DNA of 13,657 bases from Casp-actino8 sp032118015 (GCA_032118015.1 JAULYE010000172.1:1-13657), one strand, 5' to 3'; counted from the stretch's first letter, positions 1-7,710 are shown. Numbers and translations are program-made. The notes: a model not told the origin generated them from the letters alone.

Positions 1-54
1 CGGCAGGAACGTGCCCACGCTGAGCACCCAATTTTGATCACGGAGTACGTCCAT
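1..54 (-). CDS. nuoM: NADH-quinone oxidoreductase subunit M, N-terminal fragment cut by the window edge
   Basis: Only the first 18 codons are visible, starting with ATG and reading MDVLRDQNWVLSVGTFLP, the beginning of a hydrophobic segment. The start lies 13 bases after the nuoL stop codon and has a good ribosome binding site (GAGGGG) about 10 bases upstream. NuoM is an antiporter-like membrane subunit of complex I that pumps protons, and it normally follows nuoL in nuo operons. The call rests on position and on the hydrophobic start rather than on conserved NuoM motifs, which would lie beyond the window. Confidence 0.78.
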   Translation of the reverse strand, partial: MDVLRDQNWVLSVGTFLP

Positions 55-67
55 GCCGTATTTCCCC

Positions 68-2518
68 TCAGGTATTGATGATGACGAGTATCAGGGCCCC
101 GATGGCCGCCGCAGCGAACAACAGAGCACCGTATTGATTGATCTTTCCGGACTGCACCGGACGCAACGCTCCTCCGGCACCACGGGCACTTGCACCAGAT
201 GCATTCACCGCTCCGTCCACGACACGCTGGTCGATGTTGCGATACACCCAACCCGCCACTCGGCGAGACGCTGTTCCCATGATGTTGACGATGCCGTCGA
301 TCACGGTCTGGTTGAACCAGTAGACGCTGCGCGCTATCGGATGAGCGATGGCACGCACGATGACTTTTTCGTACAGAGCATCCAGATAGTACTTGTTCCA
401 CAACAGCGCATACCCACCGCGGAGAAGTACATTGCGCTGCGTCAGACCGACGAGGAAACCCCTGCGGCGCGTGTAGAGCTGAACACTGACGAACCAGCTC
501 GAGACGAGACCGGCTGCCACGACGGCAAGCGAGATCGCTGCCTTGGACCATTTGAACTTGGCGTGATCCACGGTCGGGAAGTAGCACACCGTGCCCGGCG
601 CAGGTGTCGTGATGGCACACCCCTCCGTGGCTTTCTCTTCGGCCTGGGGTGTTCGGTCGAGTGCAGGATTGAGCACGATCGCCTCACCCGGACCGCTGGG
701 GACGACCGCGTCCACGACGACGGCTTCTCCGCTCGGCTCCACGTACTTCTTGAAACGTTCCCAACTCGACCCGAACGGCGTTGCATTGGCGAAACCAGCA
801 ACCAGAGCCAAAGACGCAAGGACCATCAACGGAACAGTGATCAACTTGCCGCTCTCGTGGGGCCCGTGATCACCGTGGGAGTCATGGGCGCTGTGATCTG
901 TGTGAACTGCATGATCTGTGTGATCTGCATGATCGCCGTGTCCGTGAACATCGTTTCCGTGAACATCGTGTCCGTGATCACTGGCATGTGATTCGTCATG
1001 ATGTTCGCCCGCTGCTGCACCGCGTGCTTCTCCGAAAAACGTCAGATACGTCGCGCGCGTCATATATGCCGCTGTCAGGAATGCGCCGGCGAGACCGACG
1101 ATCATGAAAGCGTCGTAGCCGTTGTGGCCGACATTGTCGATGATCTCGTCCTTGGAGAAGAAGCCCGCAAGTGGGAACACTCCAGCCAGCGCAAGAGTCG
1201 AGATGATCCACGTCGTCGCCGTGATCGGCATCTTCTTGGCCAACCCACCCATGTCCTTTTTCATGTCGAAGGAGTGATGAGATCCGGAATGGCTGACCGA
1301 ACCCGCTGCCAGGAACAAACAGGCCTTGAAGAACGCGTGAGTGAAGATATGGAACACGGCCGGCAGCCATGCACCGGCACCGAGGCCGAGCATCATGTAG
1401 CCGAGCTGAGACACCGTCGAATAGGCGAGCACCTTTTTGATGTCGTTCTGAACGAATGCCAGCAGTGCAGCAATGACGATCGTGATCGCACCAATCAGAA
1501 CGATGAAGTTGAGATTCGTGTCGCCGATCGACAGACCCTCCCAAAAGACCGGGTACACACGGGCGACCAAGAAGACACCGGCGACGACCATCGTGCTCGA
1601 GTGGAGCAGCGAACTGACCGGCGTCGGTCCGGCCATTGCGTCGGGGAGCCACGTGTGAAGTGGGAACTGGCCACTCTTGCCGATACAGGCCACGAACAAC
1701 GCAACTGCAGCCCAAGTCAGTGCACTCGAACTGGCCTCGCCTGACAGTGCCCATGCCGACAGTCCGCTGATGTTGAAGCCACTGACACCGAGATTCTCCT
1801 GCGTCCAATTGTTGGCCGAGAAGAACAGGATTCCAGTTCCGATCAGAAGTCCGACGTCACCCACACGCACGGTGAGAAATGCTTTCAGGGCGGCGCGAGC
1901 GTTGGCCTCTTCTTCCCACCAGTGTCCGATGAGCATGAATGAACACAGACCCATGATCTCCCAGCCGAGAATCAGTTGGACCATGTTCGGCGCAAGCACC
2001 ATCGACAACATGCCGGCTGAGAAAAGCGTCAGGGCTGCAAAAAAGTGCGTGTAGCGGCGGTCGCCACGCAGGTACTCGAGTGAATAGATCTGCACCAGAC
2101 TGGAGATGAACGCAACCACGACCAACAAGGTGAGCGCGAGGCCGTCGATGTGCTGTCCGATTCCGAACTCGAATCCGCCACTTTGCCACCACGTCCACTC
2201 ACGGATGACCGGCTCGACGAACGGTGAGCCATGCTTGACTCCCTCGGCGGCGGATTCCACTGCCGAGTGTGCTGCATCATTGGCGCCGTTCACCCGTTGG
2301 ATCCACTGCCACGCAGCTCCGACCGACAGCACGAGCGAACCGAGCATCGACAGAACGCCCAGTTCACTTCCCTTCTTCGGCAATTGCTTGCCGAAGAAGA
2401 TGATGAGAACGAATGCGATGGCCGGGACGACCGGAATCAGCCAGGCGTTCTCGAGAAACCATCCCGAGGAAAGCACGAGATTCTCAGTGGCAGCCTGAAC
2501 CATGTCTTCTCCAAACAT
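68..2518 (-). CDS. nuoL: NADH-quinone oxidoreductase subunit L, unusually long with a His-rich loop
   Basis: This is the distal antiporter-like membrane subunit of complex I, which couples electron transfer to proton pumping. The 816-aa product has the family hallmarks: GWEIMGLCSFMLIGHWW (about residues 185-201), KSGQFPLHTWLPDAMAGPTP (281-300), FHIFTHAFFKACLFLAAGSV (389-408) and GFFSKDEI (452-459). It ends in the usual lateral-helix region and a final membrane segment. It is far longer than the E. coli protein of about 613 aa. The excess includes a linker at about 504-556 with 17 histidines, just before the conserved PHES element, and a soluble loop at about 590-656 with two cysteines (C634, C645). 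The start is uncertain. The first ATG follows nuoK by 5 bases with GAAGGG upstream. A second in-frame ATG at 2503 has GGAG five bases before it and would remove five residues. nuoM follows closely. Confidence 0.97.
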   Translation of the reverse strand: MFGEDMVQAATENLVLSSGWFLENAWLIPVVPAIAFVLIIFFGKQLPKKGSELGVLSMLGSLVLSVGAAWQWIQRVNGANDAAHSAVESAAEGVKHGSPFVEPVIREWTWWQSGGFEFGIGQHIDGLALTLLVVVAFISSLVQIYSLEYLRGDRRYTHFFAALTLFSAGMLSMVLAPNMVQLILGWEIMGLCSFMLIGHWWEEEANARAALKAFLTVRVGDVGLLIGTGILFFSANNWTQENLGVSGFNISGLSAWALSGEASSSALTWAAVALFVACIGKSGQFPLHTWLPDAMAGPTPVSSLLHSSTMVVAGVFLVARVYPVFWEGLSIGDTNLNFIVLIGAITIVIAALLAFVQNDIKKVLAYSTVSQLGYMMLGLGAGAWLPAVFHIFTHAFFKACLFLAAGSVSHSGSHHSFDMKKDMGGLAKKMPITATTWIISTLALAGVFPLAGFFSKDEIIDNVGHNGYDAFMIVGLAGAFLTAAYMTRATYLTFFGEARGAAAGEHHDESHASDHGHDVHGNDVHGHGDHADHTDHAVHTDHSAHDSHGDHGPHESGKLITVPLMVLASLALVAGFANATPFGSSWERFKKYVEPSGEAVVVDAVVPSGPGEAIVLNPALDRTPQAEEKATEGCAITTPAPGTVCYFPTVDHAKFKWSKAAISLAVVAAGLVSSWFVSVQLYTRRRGFLVGLTQRNVLLRGGYALLWNKYYLDALYEKVIVRAIAHPIARSVYWFNQTVIDGIVNIMGTASRRVAGWVYRNIDQRVVDGAVNASGASARGAGGALRPVQSGKINQYGALLFAAAAIGALILVIINT
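894..981. repeat. Short tandem repeats inside nuoL encoding the His-rich loop
   Basis: On the + strand an 18-base unit beginning TGATCTGTGTGA occurs twice at 894-929 with one mismatch. A 15-base unit, TCCGTGAACATCGT plus T or G, occurs at 941-955 and 956-970 and is followed by a partial copy at 971-981. All units are multiples of three, so the nuoL frame is kept. On the coding strand they give His/Asp/Gly/Val/Thr-rich peptide. The pattern suggests growth and shrinkage of the loop by slippage or unequal recombination. Confidence 0.85.
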
Positions 2519-2523
2519 GACGA

Positions 2524-2823
2524 TCAGCCCTTCATCTCAGAGAGGTCGTCGAGCGCGATCGTGCGACGGTTGCGATAGATCAGCAGCACCATCGCCAGAC
2601 CGACACCAACTTCGGCCGCCGCGACAGCGATGACGTACAGGGCGAACGTGTTTCCGTCGACGGATCCGTTGCGAACGGAAAATGCAAGCAGGTTGAGGTT
2701 GACGGAATTGAGGATCAATTCGATCGACATCAGGACCATGACGGCGTTCTTGCGAGCGAGCACTCCGTAGACACCGATGCAGAACAGCACTGCGCCGAGA
2801 AGGAGGAATTGGGCGGTCAACAT
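2524..2823 (-). CDS. nuoK: NADH-quinone oxidoreductase subunit K
   Basis: This small membrane subunit of complex I has 99 aa and three transmembrane helices. It carries the two conserved membrane glutamates of the family, in the segments SIELILNSVNLNL and AAAEVGVGLAMVLLIYRNRR, which are thought to form part of the proton path. The frame is open further upstream, but the ATG at 2823 gives the normal NuoK N terminus (MLTAQFLLLGAVLFCIGVYG) and normal length. A purine-rich GAAAGAG stretch lies just before it. The start is 10 bases after the nuoJ stop, and nuoL begins 5 bases after the nuoK stop, so the three genes are almost certainly cotranscribed. The C-terminal tail is short and charged (ALDDLSEMKG). 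Confidence 0.97.
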   Translation of the reverse strand: MLTAQFLLLGAVLFCIGVYGVLARKNAVMVLMSIELILNSVNLNLLAFSVRNGSVDGNTFALYVIAVAAAEVGVGLAMVLLIYRNRRTIALDDLSEMKG

Positions 2824-2833
2824 GAGATCTCTT

Positions 2834-3355
2834 TCAATCCTTCCGCGCCAGAACGATTGCGCCGATGACGGCAGCCAGAAGAAGGAACGACAGCGCCCAG
2901 AACGGCAACAGGTACGGGCCGAAGATGTCGTCACTGATGGCCTGGATGGGTACTTGGCTCATCGAGCCCGGATCATCGATCAACTTCTCGTCGCCGAAAC
3001 CGTCGATGATCACCCAAGCCATGACACCGAACATCAAAAGCGCCACCGGGATTCCCAAGGCCCAGTTCTTGTTGTTCAGGTCTCCTTCTGCTCCGATACG
3101 TGCTCGAGTGAGCATCGTTCCGAACAGGAACAGCACCATCACTGCTCCGACGTAGACCAACACCTGCGTCACGGCAACGAACTCGGCCGAAAGCAGCAGG
3201 TATTGCGCGGCGGCCCCGGAGAGAACGACGACCAGCCACAACGCTGCGTGCACGACGTTGCTCACGGTCACCACACGCAGGGCGCCGAAAATCATCATCA
3301 GTGAGATGATTCCGAAGCCGATGTTCTGGGCAACGAGAAGATCGGTGGCGAGCAC
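2834..3355 (-). CDS. nuoJ: NADH-quinone oxidoreductase subunit J
   Basis: NuoJ is a membrane subunit of complex I next to NuoK and NuoA. The 173-aa product has about five hydrophobic segments and the typical stretch AEFVAVTQVLVYVGAVMVLF (about residues 57-76), which lies in the flexible-helix region of the subunit. The start is a GTG that shares its first base with the nuoI TAG stop (TAGTG), with GGGGAAGAA just upstream inside nuoI. This strongly suggests translational coupling. The segment between the third and fourth helices (about 84-101) and the loop at about 120-145 are polar and poorly conserved, as usual for this family. nuoK starts 10 bases downstream. Confidence 0.96.
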   Translation of the reverse strand: MLATDLLVAQNIGFGIISLMMIFGALRVVTVSNVVHAALWLVVVLSGAAAQYLLLSAEFVAVTQVLVYVGAVMVLFLFGTMLTRARIGAEGDLNNKNWALGIPVALLMFGVMAWVIIDGFGDEKLIDDPGSMSQVPIQAISDDIFGPYLLPFWALSFLLLAAVIGAIVLARKD

Positions 3356-3846
3356 TACTTCTTCCCCTTCTTCTCCGCGCCGACTTCGAGTCCGGGTGCT
3401 TCAGGAACGGTCTCCATCCACTCGCCGAGTTTCACCTTGTCGTGGAGAAGATCGGCGATCCGCGGCTCTGAGTACTCGTATTCCGGGCTCCAGAACAAGG
3501 CATCGAACGGACACACATCCACGCAGATACCGCAGTACATACACAGGGCGTAGTCGATGTCGAAACGATCGAGCTTGTTGACCTGACGGGGCTTACCTCC
3601 GGCACGCCGCGGCGGAGCAAGTTCCTTGTGGCCTTCGATGTAGATGCACCAGTCCGGACACGAACGAGCACACAGCATGCACGACGTGCAGTTGTCCTCA
3701 CGCAATGCAATGACACCGCGGGCACGCAACGGCGGAGCTTCCTTCTCCTTGGGATACTGAACGGTGTTCGAACCCTTGGTGACAGTGCGCACCAAGGTGT
3801 TGAACGTGACACCGAGTCCTTTGACGAGTCCGGGAACCTTGGGCAT
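3355..3846 (-). CDS. nuoI: NADH-quinone oxidoreductase subunit I (two 4Fe-4S clusters)
   Basis: NuoI is the ferredoxin-like subunit of the peripheral arm. It passes electrons through clusters N6a and N6b toward NuoB. In the 163-aa product the two binding motifs are CTSCMLCARSCP (C53, C56, C59, C63) and CMYCGICVDVCP (C102, C105, C108, C112). The segment SCPDWCIYIEGHKE between them resembles actinobacterial NuoI proteins. I chose the ATG at 3846, which has GAAGG about 10 bases upstream and gives an N terminus of normal length. An in-frame TTG at 3867 would add seven residues. The C terminus is lysine-rich (AEKKGKK). The 67-base gap to nuoH (3847-3913) is the longest inside the operon and contains no convincing gene or strong hairpin. 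Confidence 0.97.
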   Translation of the reverse strand: MPKVPGLVKGLGVTFNTLVRTVTKGSNTVQYPKEKEAPPLRARGVIALREDNCTSCMLCARSCPDWCIYIEGHKELAPPRRAGGKPRQVNKLDRFDIDYALCMYCGICVDVCPFDALFWSPEYEYSEPRIADLLHDKVKLGEWMETVPEAPGLEVGAEKKGKK

Positions 3847-3913
3847 CAGTTCACAACCTTCGGGCAATCATGAAGAATTTGGGCTGGGCGAGTCTGTCTG
3901 AAATCAGTGGACA

Positions 3914-4969
3914 TCAGAATGCCACCTTGAGGATCGCCGTCACCATGATGTTGATCAGAGAAACGGGGACGAGAACCTTCCAGGCGAAACGCTGGAGTTG
4001 ATCTTCACGGAATCGCGGGTAGCTGAAACGCACCCACATGATGATGAACGCCAACAGCAGCATCTTGGTGACCATGATCAGCGGCCCGACCACGTTCATC
4101 CAGTTGTCGACATCGTCGATGGTCTCCCAGCCGAACCAAGCGAACGGCACTCCCCATCCACCGAGGAACAGCACTGAAGCGATGAGCGCGAAGACACCTG
4201 CCGTCGCAAATTCGGCGATGAAGAATGTCAGGAAGCGAAATCCTGAGTACTCAGTCATGTATCCCGACACCAGCTCGGACTCAGCGATCGGCATGTCGAA
4301 GGGGGCCTGGGTGAGTTCGGCCTGAACAGCGATCATGAAAATCACGAAACCGACGATTTGCGTCAGCAGATAGGGATTGCCAAGACCGTCCCAGCCAAAC
4401 ATTTCTCCTGCATTCTGAGCCTGGACGATTCCCTGCAGATTCATGGTGCCGGCTTGGATGACGACACCGACCACGGCGAGAACCATCGGGAGTTCGTATG
4501 CGATCAACTGACCGGCAGCGCGCAGACCACCGAGCAGCGAGTACTTGTTCGCACTCGACCAACCAGCCATGAGGATGCCAAGAACGCTCACAGAGGACAC
4601 TGCGAGCATGTAGAACACACCCGCTTCGAAGTCGGTGAACCAGGCATCGGGGCCGAATGGAACGACGGCCACGAGAAGAAAAGTGCTCACCAGCACGACA
4701 AGTGGAGCGATCTTGAAGATCGTACGATCCGCGCGCTCTGGGGTGATGTCCTCTTTTTGCAGCCACTTTCCGACCTCGGCGAAGAGCTGCATCGAGCCGT
4801 ACGGTCCCGCTTCCATCGGACCGAGTCGGCTCTGCATGAACGACATCATCTTGAACAAGAACAAATAGACGATCGTTCCTGCCGGTAAAAGCACGGCGAC
4901 GATTCCGCCGAGAACGCGCAGCAGGGTCTGAGCCCAATACGGCAGATCGGTTGCAATGAGTGCATTCAT
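3914..4969 (-). CDS. nuoH: NADH-quinone oxidoreductase subunit H
   Basis: NuoH is the membrane subunit that joins the membrane arm to the peripheral arm and forms much of the quinone chamber. The 351-aa protein has about eight or nine membrane segments. It keeps family elements such as MSFMQSRLGPMEAGPYG, RAAGQLIAYELPMVLAVV and AELTQAPFDMPIAESELVSG, the last giving the acidic loop near the quinone site. The ATG at 4969 overlaps the nuoD TGA in an ATGA tetranucleotide, with GGAG about 10 bases upstream. The frame stays open for 27 more codons into nuoD, but that extension is Arg/His-rich and not NuoH-like. In the common 14-gene order, nuoE, nuoF and nuoG would lie between nuoD and nuoH; the overlap leaves no room for them. 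Confidence 0.97.
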   Translation of the reverse strand: MNALIATDLPYWAQTLLRVLGGIVAVLLPAGTIVYLFLFKMMSFMQSRLGPMEAGPYGSMQLFAEVGKWLQKEDITPERADRTIFKIAPLVVLVSTFLLVAVVPFGPDAWFTDFEAGVFYMLAVSSVSVLGILMAGWSSANKYSLLGGLRAAGQLIAYELPMVLAVVGVVIQAGTMNLQGIVQAQNAGEMFGWDGLGNPYLLTQIVGFVIFMIAVQAELTQAPFDMPIAESELVSGYMTEYSGFRFLTFFIAEFATAGVFALIASVLFLGGWGVPFAWFGWETIDDVDNWMNVVGPLIMVTKMLLLAFIIMWVRFSYPRFREDQLQRFAWKVLVPVSLINIMVTAILKVAF

Positions 4970-6147
4970 CTGTCGATGTCTCCGAGAATGAAGTACAACG
5001 AGGCGAGGATCGTGATGATGTCGGGTACGTACACACCCTTGAGCAACCACGGAACGATCGAGATGTTGTTGAAACTCGCCGAGCGGATCTTGGTGCGGAA
5101 CGGACCGAGGTCGCCTTTGCTGACGACGTAGTAGCCCATCTCACCGAGGGGATTCTCCGTCGACACCCAGGCTTCACCTTCAGGAACCTTGATGATGCGC
5201 GGCACCTTGGCCATGACGGGCCCCGACGGAATGCCCTCGAGAAGTTGATCGACGATCCTCGTCGACTCGCGCACCTCCTGAAGTCGAACCCAGCAACGGG
5301 CAAAACTGTCGCCATCGGGGTGGGTCCACACGTTCCAATCGACCTTGTCCCACGCCATCGGCAAGGACTGATCACGCCGCAGATCCCAATCGACGCCACT
5401 TGCGCGCAAGTTGGCTCCCGAGAGTCCGTACTGCATGGCGACGTCCCTGGGAATGATGCCGATCCCGCGGGTTCGGCTCTGGAAGATCTCATTGCCGAAC
5501 AGCAAGTTTTCGATCTCATCGCAGAAGTTCCGCAACTTCTTCATCACTGCACGTGTCTCGTCGATGAAACCTTCGGGCAGATCATCCTTGAGTCCGCCGA
5601 TGCGGTCGAAGTTGGGATGGAAGCGACCGCCCGTGGCTCCCTCGATGAGGTTCAGCACATATTCGCGATCACGAAACGCCATGAAGACGGGTGTGATGGC
5701 ACCCATCTGCACACCGAGGTCACCAAGGAACAACGAGACGTTGGCGATTCGCGACAACTCGAACAGGATCGTACGAATCCACTGAGCGCGGGGCGGAGCC
5801 TCGACTTCCATCAACTTCTCGGCAGCAAGGATGAACGGCACCTCGTTGGCGAAAGATCCCAGCCAGTCGATGCGATTGACGAGGGCCGTCACCTGCGGAT
5901 AGGTACGCACTTCGGTGAGCTTTTCGTAGCCGCGGTGCATGTAACCACACGACGGCTCAGCCCAGATGACCTGCTCGCCGTCGAGACGAGCGATGATGCG
6001 CAACGTCCCGTGGGTTGCGGGATGCTGTGGCCCGATATTGAGAGTCATTCCCTCGGTCTCGAGTTCGACGTTCAGACGAGCATCTGCGGCCTGGGACGCT
6101 ATGTAGGCCATCTGCTTACGATCGAGAAGAGATTCCGTCGAAGTCAT
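4966..6147 (-). CDS. nuoD: NADH-quinone oxidoreductase subunit D (49 kDa-type)
   Basis: NuoD is the peripheral-arm subunit, related to the large subunit of NiFe hydrogenases, that forms the quinone reduction site with NuoB. The 393-aa length is normal for a separate NuoD, as opposed to a NuoCD fusion. Visible landmarks are GPQHPATHGTLR (residues 39-50, with the quinone-site histidine in the HPATHG turn), YMHRGYEKL (about 69-77, with the conserved tyrosine), the mid-protein segment GIIPRDVAMQYGLSGANLRA and the classic C terminus ending GDIDR. The ATG overlaps the nuoC stop (ATGA) and has GGAAGGTG upstream. Its own stop overlaps the nuoH start. Both junctions suggest translational coupling. Confidence 0.98.
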   Translation of the reverse strand: MTSTESLLDRKQMAYIASQAADARLNVELETEGMTLNIGPQHPATHGTLRIIARLDGEQVIWAEPSCGYMHRGYEKLTEVRTYPQVTALVNRIDWLGSFANEVPFILAAEKLMEVEAPPRAQWIRTILFELSRIANVSLFLGDLGVQMGAITPVFMAFRDREYVLNLIEGATGGRFHPNFDRIGGLKDDLPEGFIDETRAVMKKLRNFCDEIENLLFGNEIFQSRTRGIGIIPRDVAMQYGLSGANLRASGVDWDLRRDQSLPMAWDKVDWNVWTHPDGDSFARCWVRLQEVRESTRIVDQLLEGIPSGPVMAKVPRIIKVPEGEAWVSTENPLGEMGYYVVSKGDLGPFRTKIRSASFNNISIVPWLLKGVYVPDIITILASLYFILGDIDR

Positions 6148-6800
6148 GACTCGTCACCTTCCTCATCATCGCCCCCACCGGGCAGCGGTTCCACGTCCAC
6201 AATTCCTGGCCACGGCTTGACCATGCGCGCAAGCAAAGGAAAGTCCTTGCGCAACGGGTGACCTTCGAATTCTGTCGGGAGATACATGTTGCGCAGATCG
6301 GGATGACCGCTGAACGAGATGCCGAACATCTCGTGGGTCTCCCTCTCGTGCCAGTTCGCGCCGGCAAAGACCGACACCCACGAATCGACTGTCGCATCTT
6401 CATCGGGAACATCGCATTTGATGTTCACCCCGACGTGGAGAGTCGGATGCACCAATCGGGCCAGCATTTGAATCCGCGTCGACCCACCGGCATAGCCCTG
6501 GCGGATGGTGTCATCGCGCTCGGGCGGGGGCGCTGTCGGGTCGTCTTCACCCTTGCCGTAGGGCGAAGGCATCCAGTCGATCGCTGACAAGAAACAGAAG
6601 TAGTCGAAACCGAGTTCGCGCAAGGCCTGACCCGTGGTCTTCCACGCCGACGTGGCCACGCGTACCCACACGTCGTTGCCCGGTTTGACCAGGCTGTCGA
6701 GAAGGTCTGTGCCGATCTTGGAGCGGAGATCGTCGACGATGCGCTCACGCAGCGTGTCTCCTGGGATCTCGGCGATGGTCGAAGAATCAGGCGACGTCAT
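6144..6800 (-). CDS. nuoC: NADH-quinone oxidoreductase subunit C (30 kDa-type)
   Basis: NuoC is the peripheral-arm subunit that packs against NuoD. The 218-aa product has the diagnostic motif WHERETHEMFGISFSGHPDL (about residues 150-169), followed by the LRKDFPL element near 183-189. A proline/acid-rich insert at about 79-108 (SPYGKGEDDPTAPPPERDD) lies in the N-terminal half and looks lineage-specific. The C-terminal tail is Gly- and acid-rich. The ATG lies 14 bases inside the end of nuoB and has GAGGTGAG as a ribosome binding site, so its translation is probably coupled to nuoB. Its stop codon overlaps the nuoD start by four bases. Confidence 0.97.
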   Translation of the reverse strand: MTSPDSSTIAEIPGDTLRERIVDDLRSKIGTDLLDSLVKPGNDVWVRVATSAWKTTGQALRELGFDYFCFLSAIDWMPSPYGKGEDDPTAPPPERDDTIRQGYAGGSTRIQMLARLVHPTLHVGVNIKCDVPDEDATVDSWVSVFAGANWHERETHEMFGISFSGHPDLRNMYLPTEFEGHPLRKDFPLLARMVKPWPGIVDVEPLPGGGDDEEGDES

Positions 6801-7329
6801 TCAACTCACCTCGTTCGCCGCCGCCCACGACAATCGGCTTGTATCCCTCACCGCGCCAGCGTGCACCCATGTCCTCGTGGCGAATGCGCTGCTGCAGGAG
6901 AACGATGCCTTCGAGAAGAGCTTCAGGACGCGGAGGGCATCCAGGCACGTAGACATCGACCGGAATGATCTGGTCGACACCTTTGGTCACCGAATAGCTG
7001 TCCCAATACGGTCCGCCACAATTGGCGCACGAACCCATGGAGATCACGTACTTCGGCTCAGGCATCTGCTCGTACAAACGCTTGATCGCAGGAGCCATCT
7101 TGTCGGTCACCGTTCCGGAGATGACCACGAGATCGGCCTGACGCGGACTCGCCGGTAGAGGAATGACGCCGAGACGCATGACGTCATAGCGCGGGGATCC
7201 GAATGCAGCGCCCATTTCGATAGCGCAACATGCAAGACCCCATTGATACACCCACAAGCTGTACGACCGCCCAAGATTGAGCAGCGAATTCAGTGGTTTG
7301 GGAAGACGACCTCGATCAACGAGACCCAT
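6787..7329 (-). CDS. nuoB: NADH-quinone oxidoreductase subunit B (cluster N2 subunit)
   Basis: NuoB carries the terminal 4Fe-4S cluster N2, which hands electrons to quinone at the interface with NuoD. The 180-aa protein shows the expected cysteines: the adjacent pair in LACCAIEMG (C34, C35), C101 in GSCANCGGPYW and C131 in VPGCPPRPE. A further cysteine, C104, sits where E. coli has serine. The stretch between C101 and C131 is one residue longer than in E. coli. A near-consensus ribosome binding site AAGGAG sits four bases before the ATG, in the 15-base gap after nuoA. The last 14 bases overlap the start of nuoC. The C-terminal tail (IVVGGGERGELNDVA) is polar. Confidence 0.98.
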   Translation of the reverse strand: MGLVDRGRLPKPLNSLLNLGRSYSLWVYQWGLACCAIEMGAAFGSPRYDVMRLGVIPLPASPRQADLVVISGTVTDKMAPAIKRLYEQMPEPKYVISMGSCANCGGPYWDSYSVTKGVDQIIPVDVYVPGCPPRPEALLEGIVLLQQRIRHEDMGARWRGEGYKPIVVGGGERGELNDVA

Positions 7330-7344
7330 GTGACTCCTTGTCCA

Positions 7345-7710
7345 TTAGACCCAGCGCAAGACGCCCTTGCGCCAGGCGTAGACGAGACCCAACAACAGCA
7401 CTCCGACGAAGACACCCATTTCGACCAGTCCGAACACTCCGTACCGTTCCAACTGCGTCGCCCACGGGAAGATGAACACCGCCTCGACATCGAAGATCAC
7501 GAACAGCAGTGCGAACACGTAGTAGCGAATCTGGCTCTGTGACCAGCCCTCGCCAACCGGATCGACTCCGCTTTCGTAGGTGAGAAGTTTCTCTCGAGTC
7601 GGGTTCGAGGGTCGCAAGAGAACTGCGACTCCCAAGAGCAAAGACGCCAACAACAAGGCGACCAGCCCGAACCAGAACACGACGAGGTAGGACCTCAGAA
7701 AATCCGACAT
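7345..7710 (-). CDS. nuoA: NADH-quinone oxidoreductase subunit A
   Basis: NuoA is a small membrane subunit of complex I and normally the first gene of the operon. The 121-aa product has three membrane helices (about residues 8-32, 62-82 and 90-113) and the conserved loop and second helix YESGVDPVGEGWSQSQIRYY followed by FVIFDVEAVFIFPWA. The loop has serine where E. coli has cysteine (ECG to ESG). The ATG at 7710 gives a normal N terminus, but its ribosome binding site is weak (GTAGG at about 10 bases). The 57 bases upstream (7711-7767) separate it from an amidotransferase gene on the same strand. I could not pick out a clear promoter there, so nuo transcription may start inside or before that gene. 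Confidence 0.97.
   Translation of the reverse strand: MSDFLRSYLVVFWFGLVALLLASLLLGVAVLLRPSNPTREKLLTYESGVDPVGEGWSQSQIRYYVFALLFVIFDVEAVFIFPWATQLERYGVFGLVEMGVFVGVLLLGLVYAWRKGVLRWV

Noticed and set aside
894..981. Possible CRISPR-like array
   Set aside because: The units are directly adjacent without spacers, are only 15-18 bases long, and are in frame within nuoL.
53..991. A 312-codon open frame on the + strand opposite nuoL
   Set aside because: It is antisense to well-conserved nuoL sequence, lacks domains, and ends in low-complexity sequence produced by the His-loop repeats.
996..1808. A 270-codon minus-strand frame inside nuoL
   Set aside because: It is a shifted reading of nuoL with Arg/Cys/His-rich nonsense composition; the nuoL frame explains the region.
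2824..2934. Upstream extension of the nuoK frame by 37 codons
   Set aside because: The extension overlaps nuoJ and is Ser/Arg-rich; NuoK proteins are about 100 aa and start with the hydrophobic helix seen at 2823.
4970..5050. Upstream extension of the nuoH frame by 27 codons
   Set aside because: The added peptide is Arg/His-rich and lies wholly within nuoD. The ATG at the nuoD stop has a ribosome binding site and gives a normal NuoH N terminus.
4960..6261. A 433-codon open frame on the + strand, longer than nuoD beneath it
   Set aside because: It lies opposite nuoD and part of nuoC, has no recognisable domain and is a by-product of codon bias in a high-G+C coding strand. nuoD has full family motifs.
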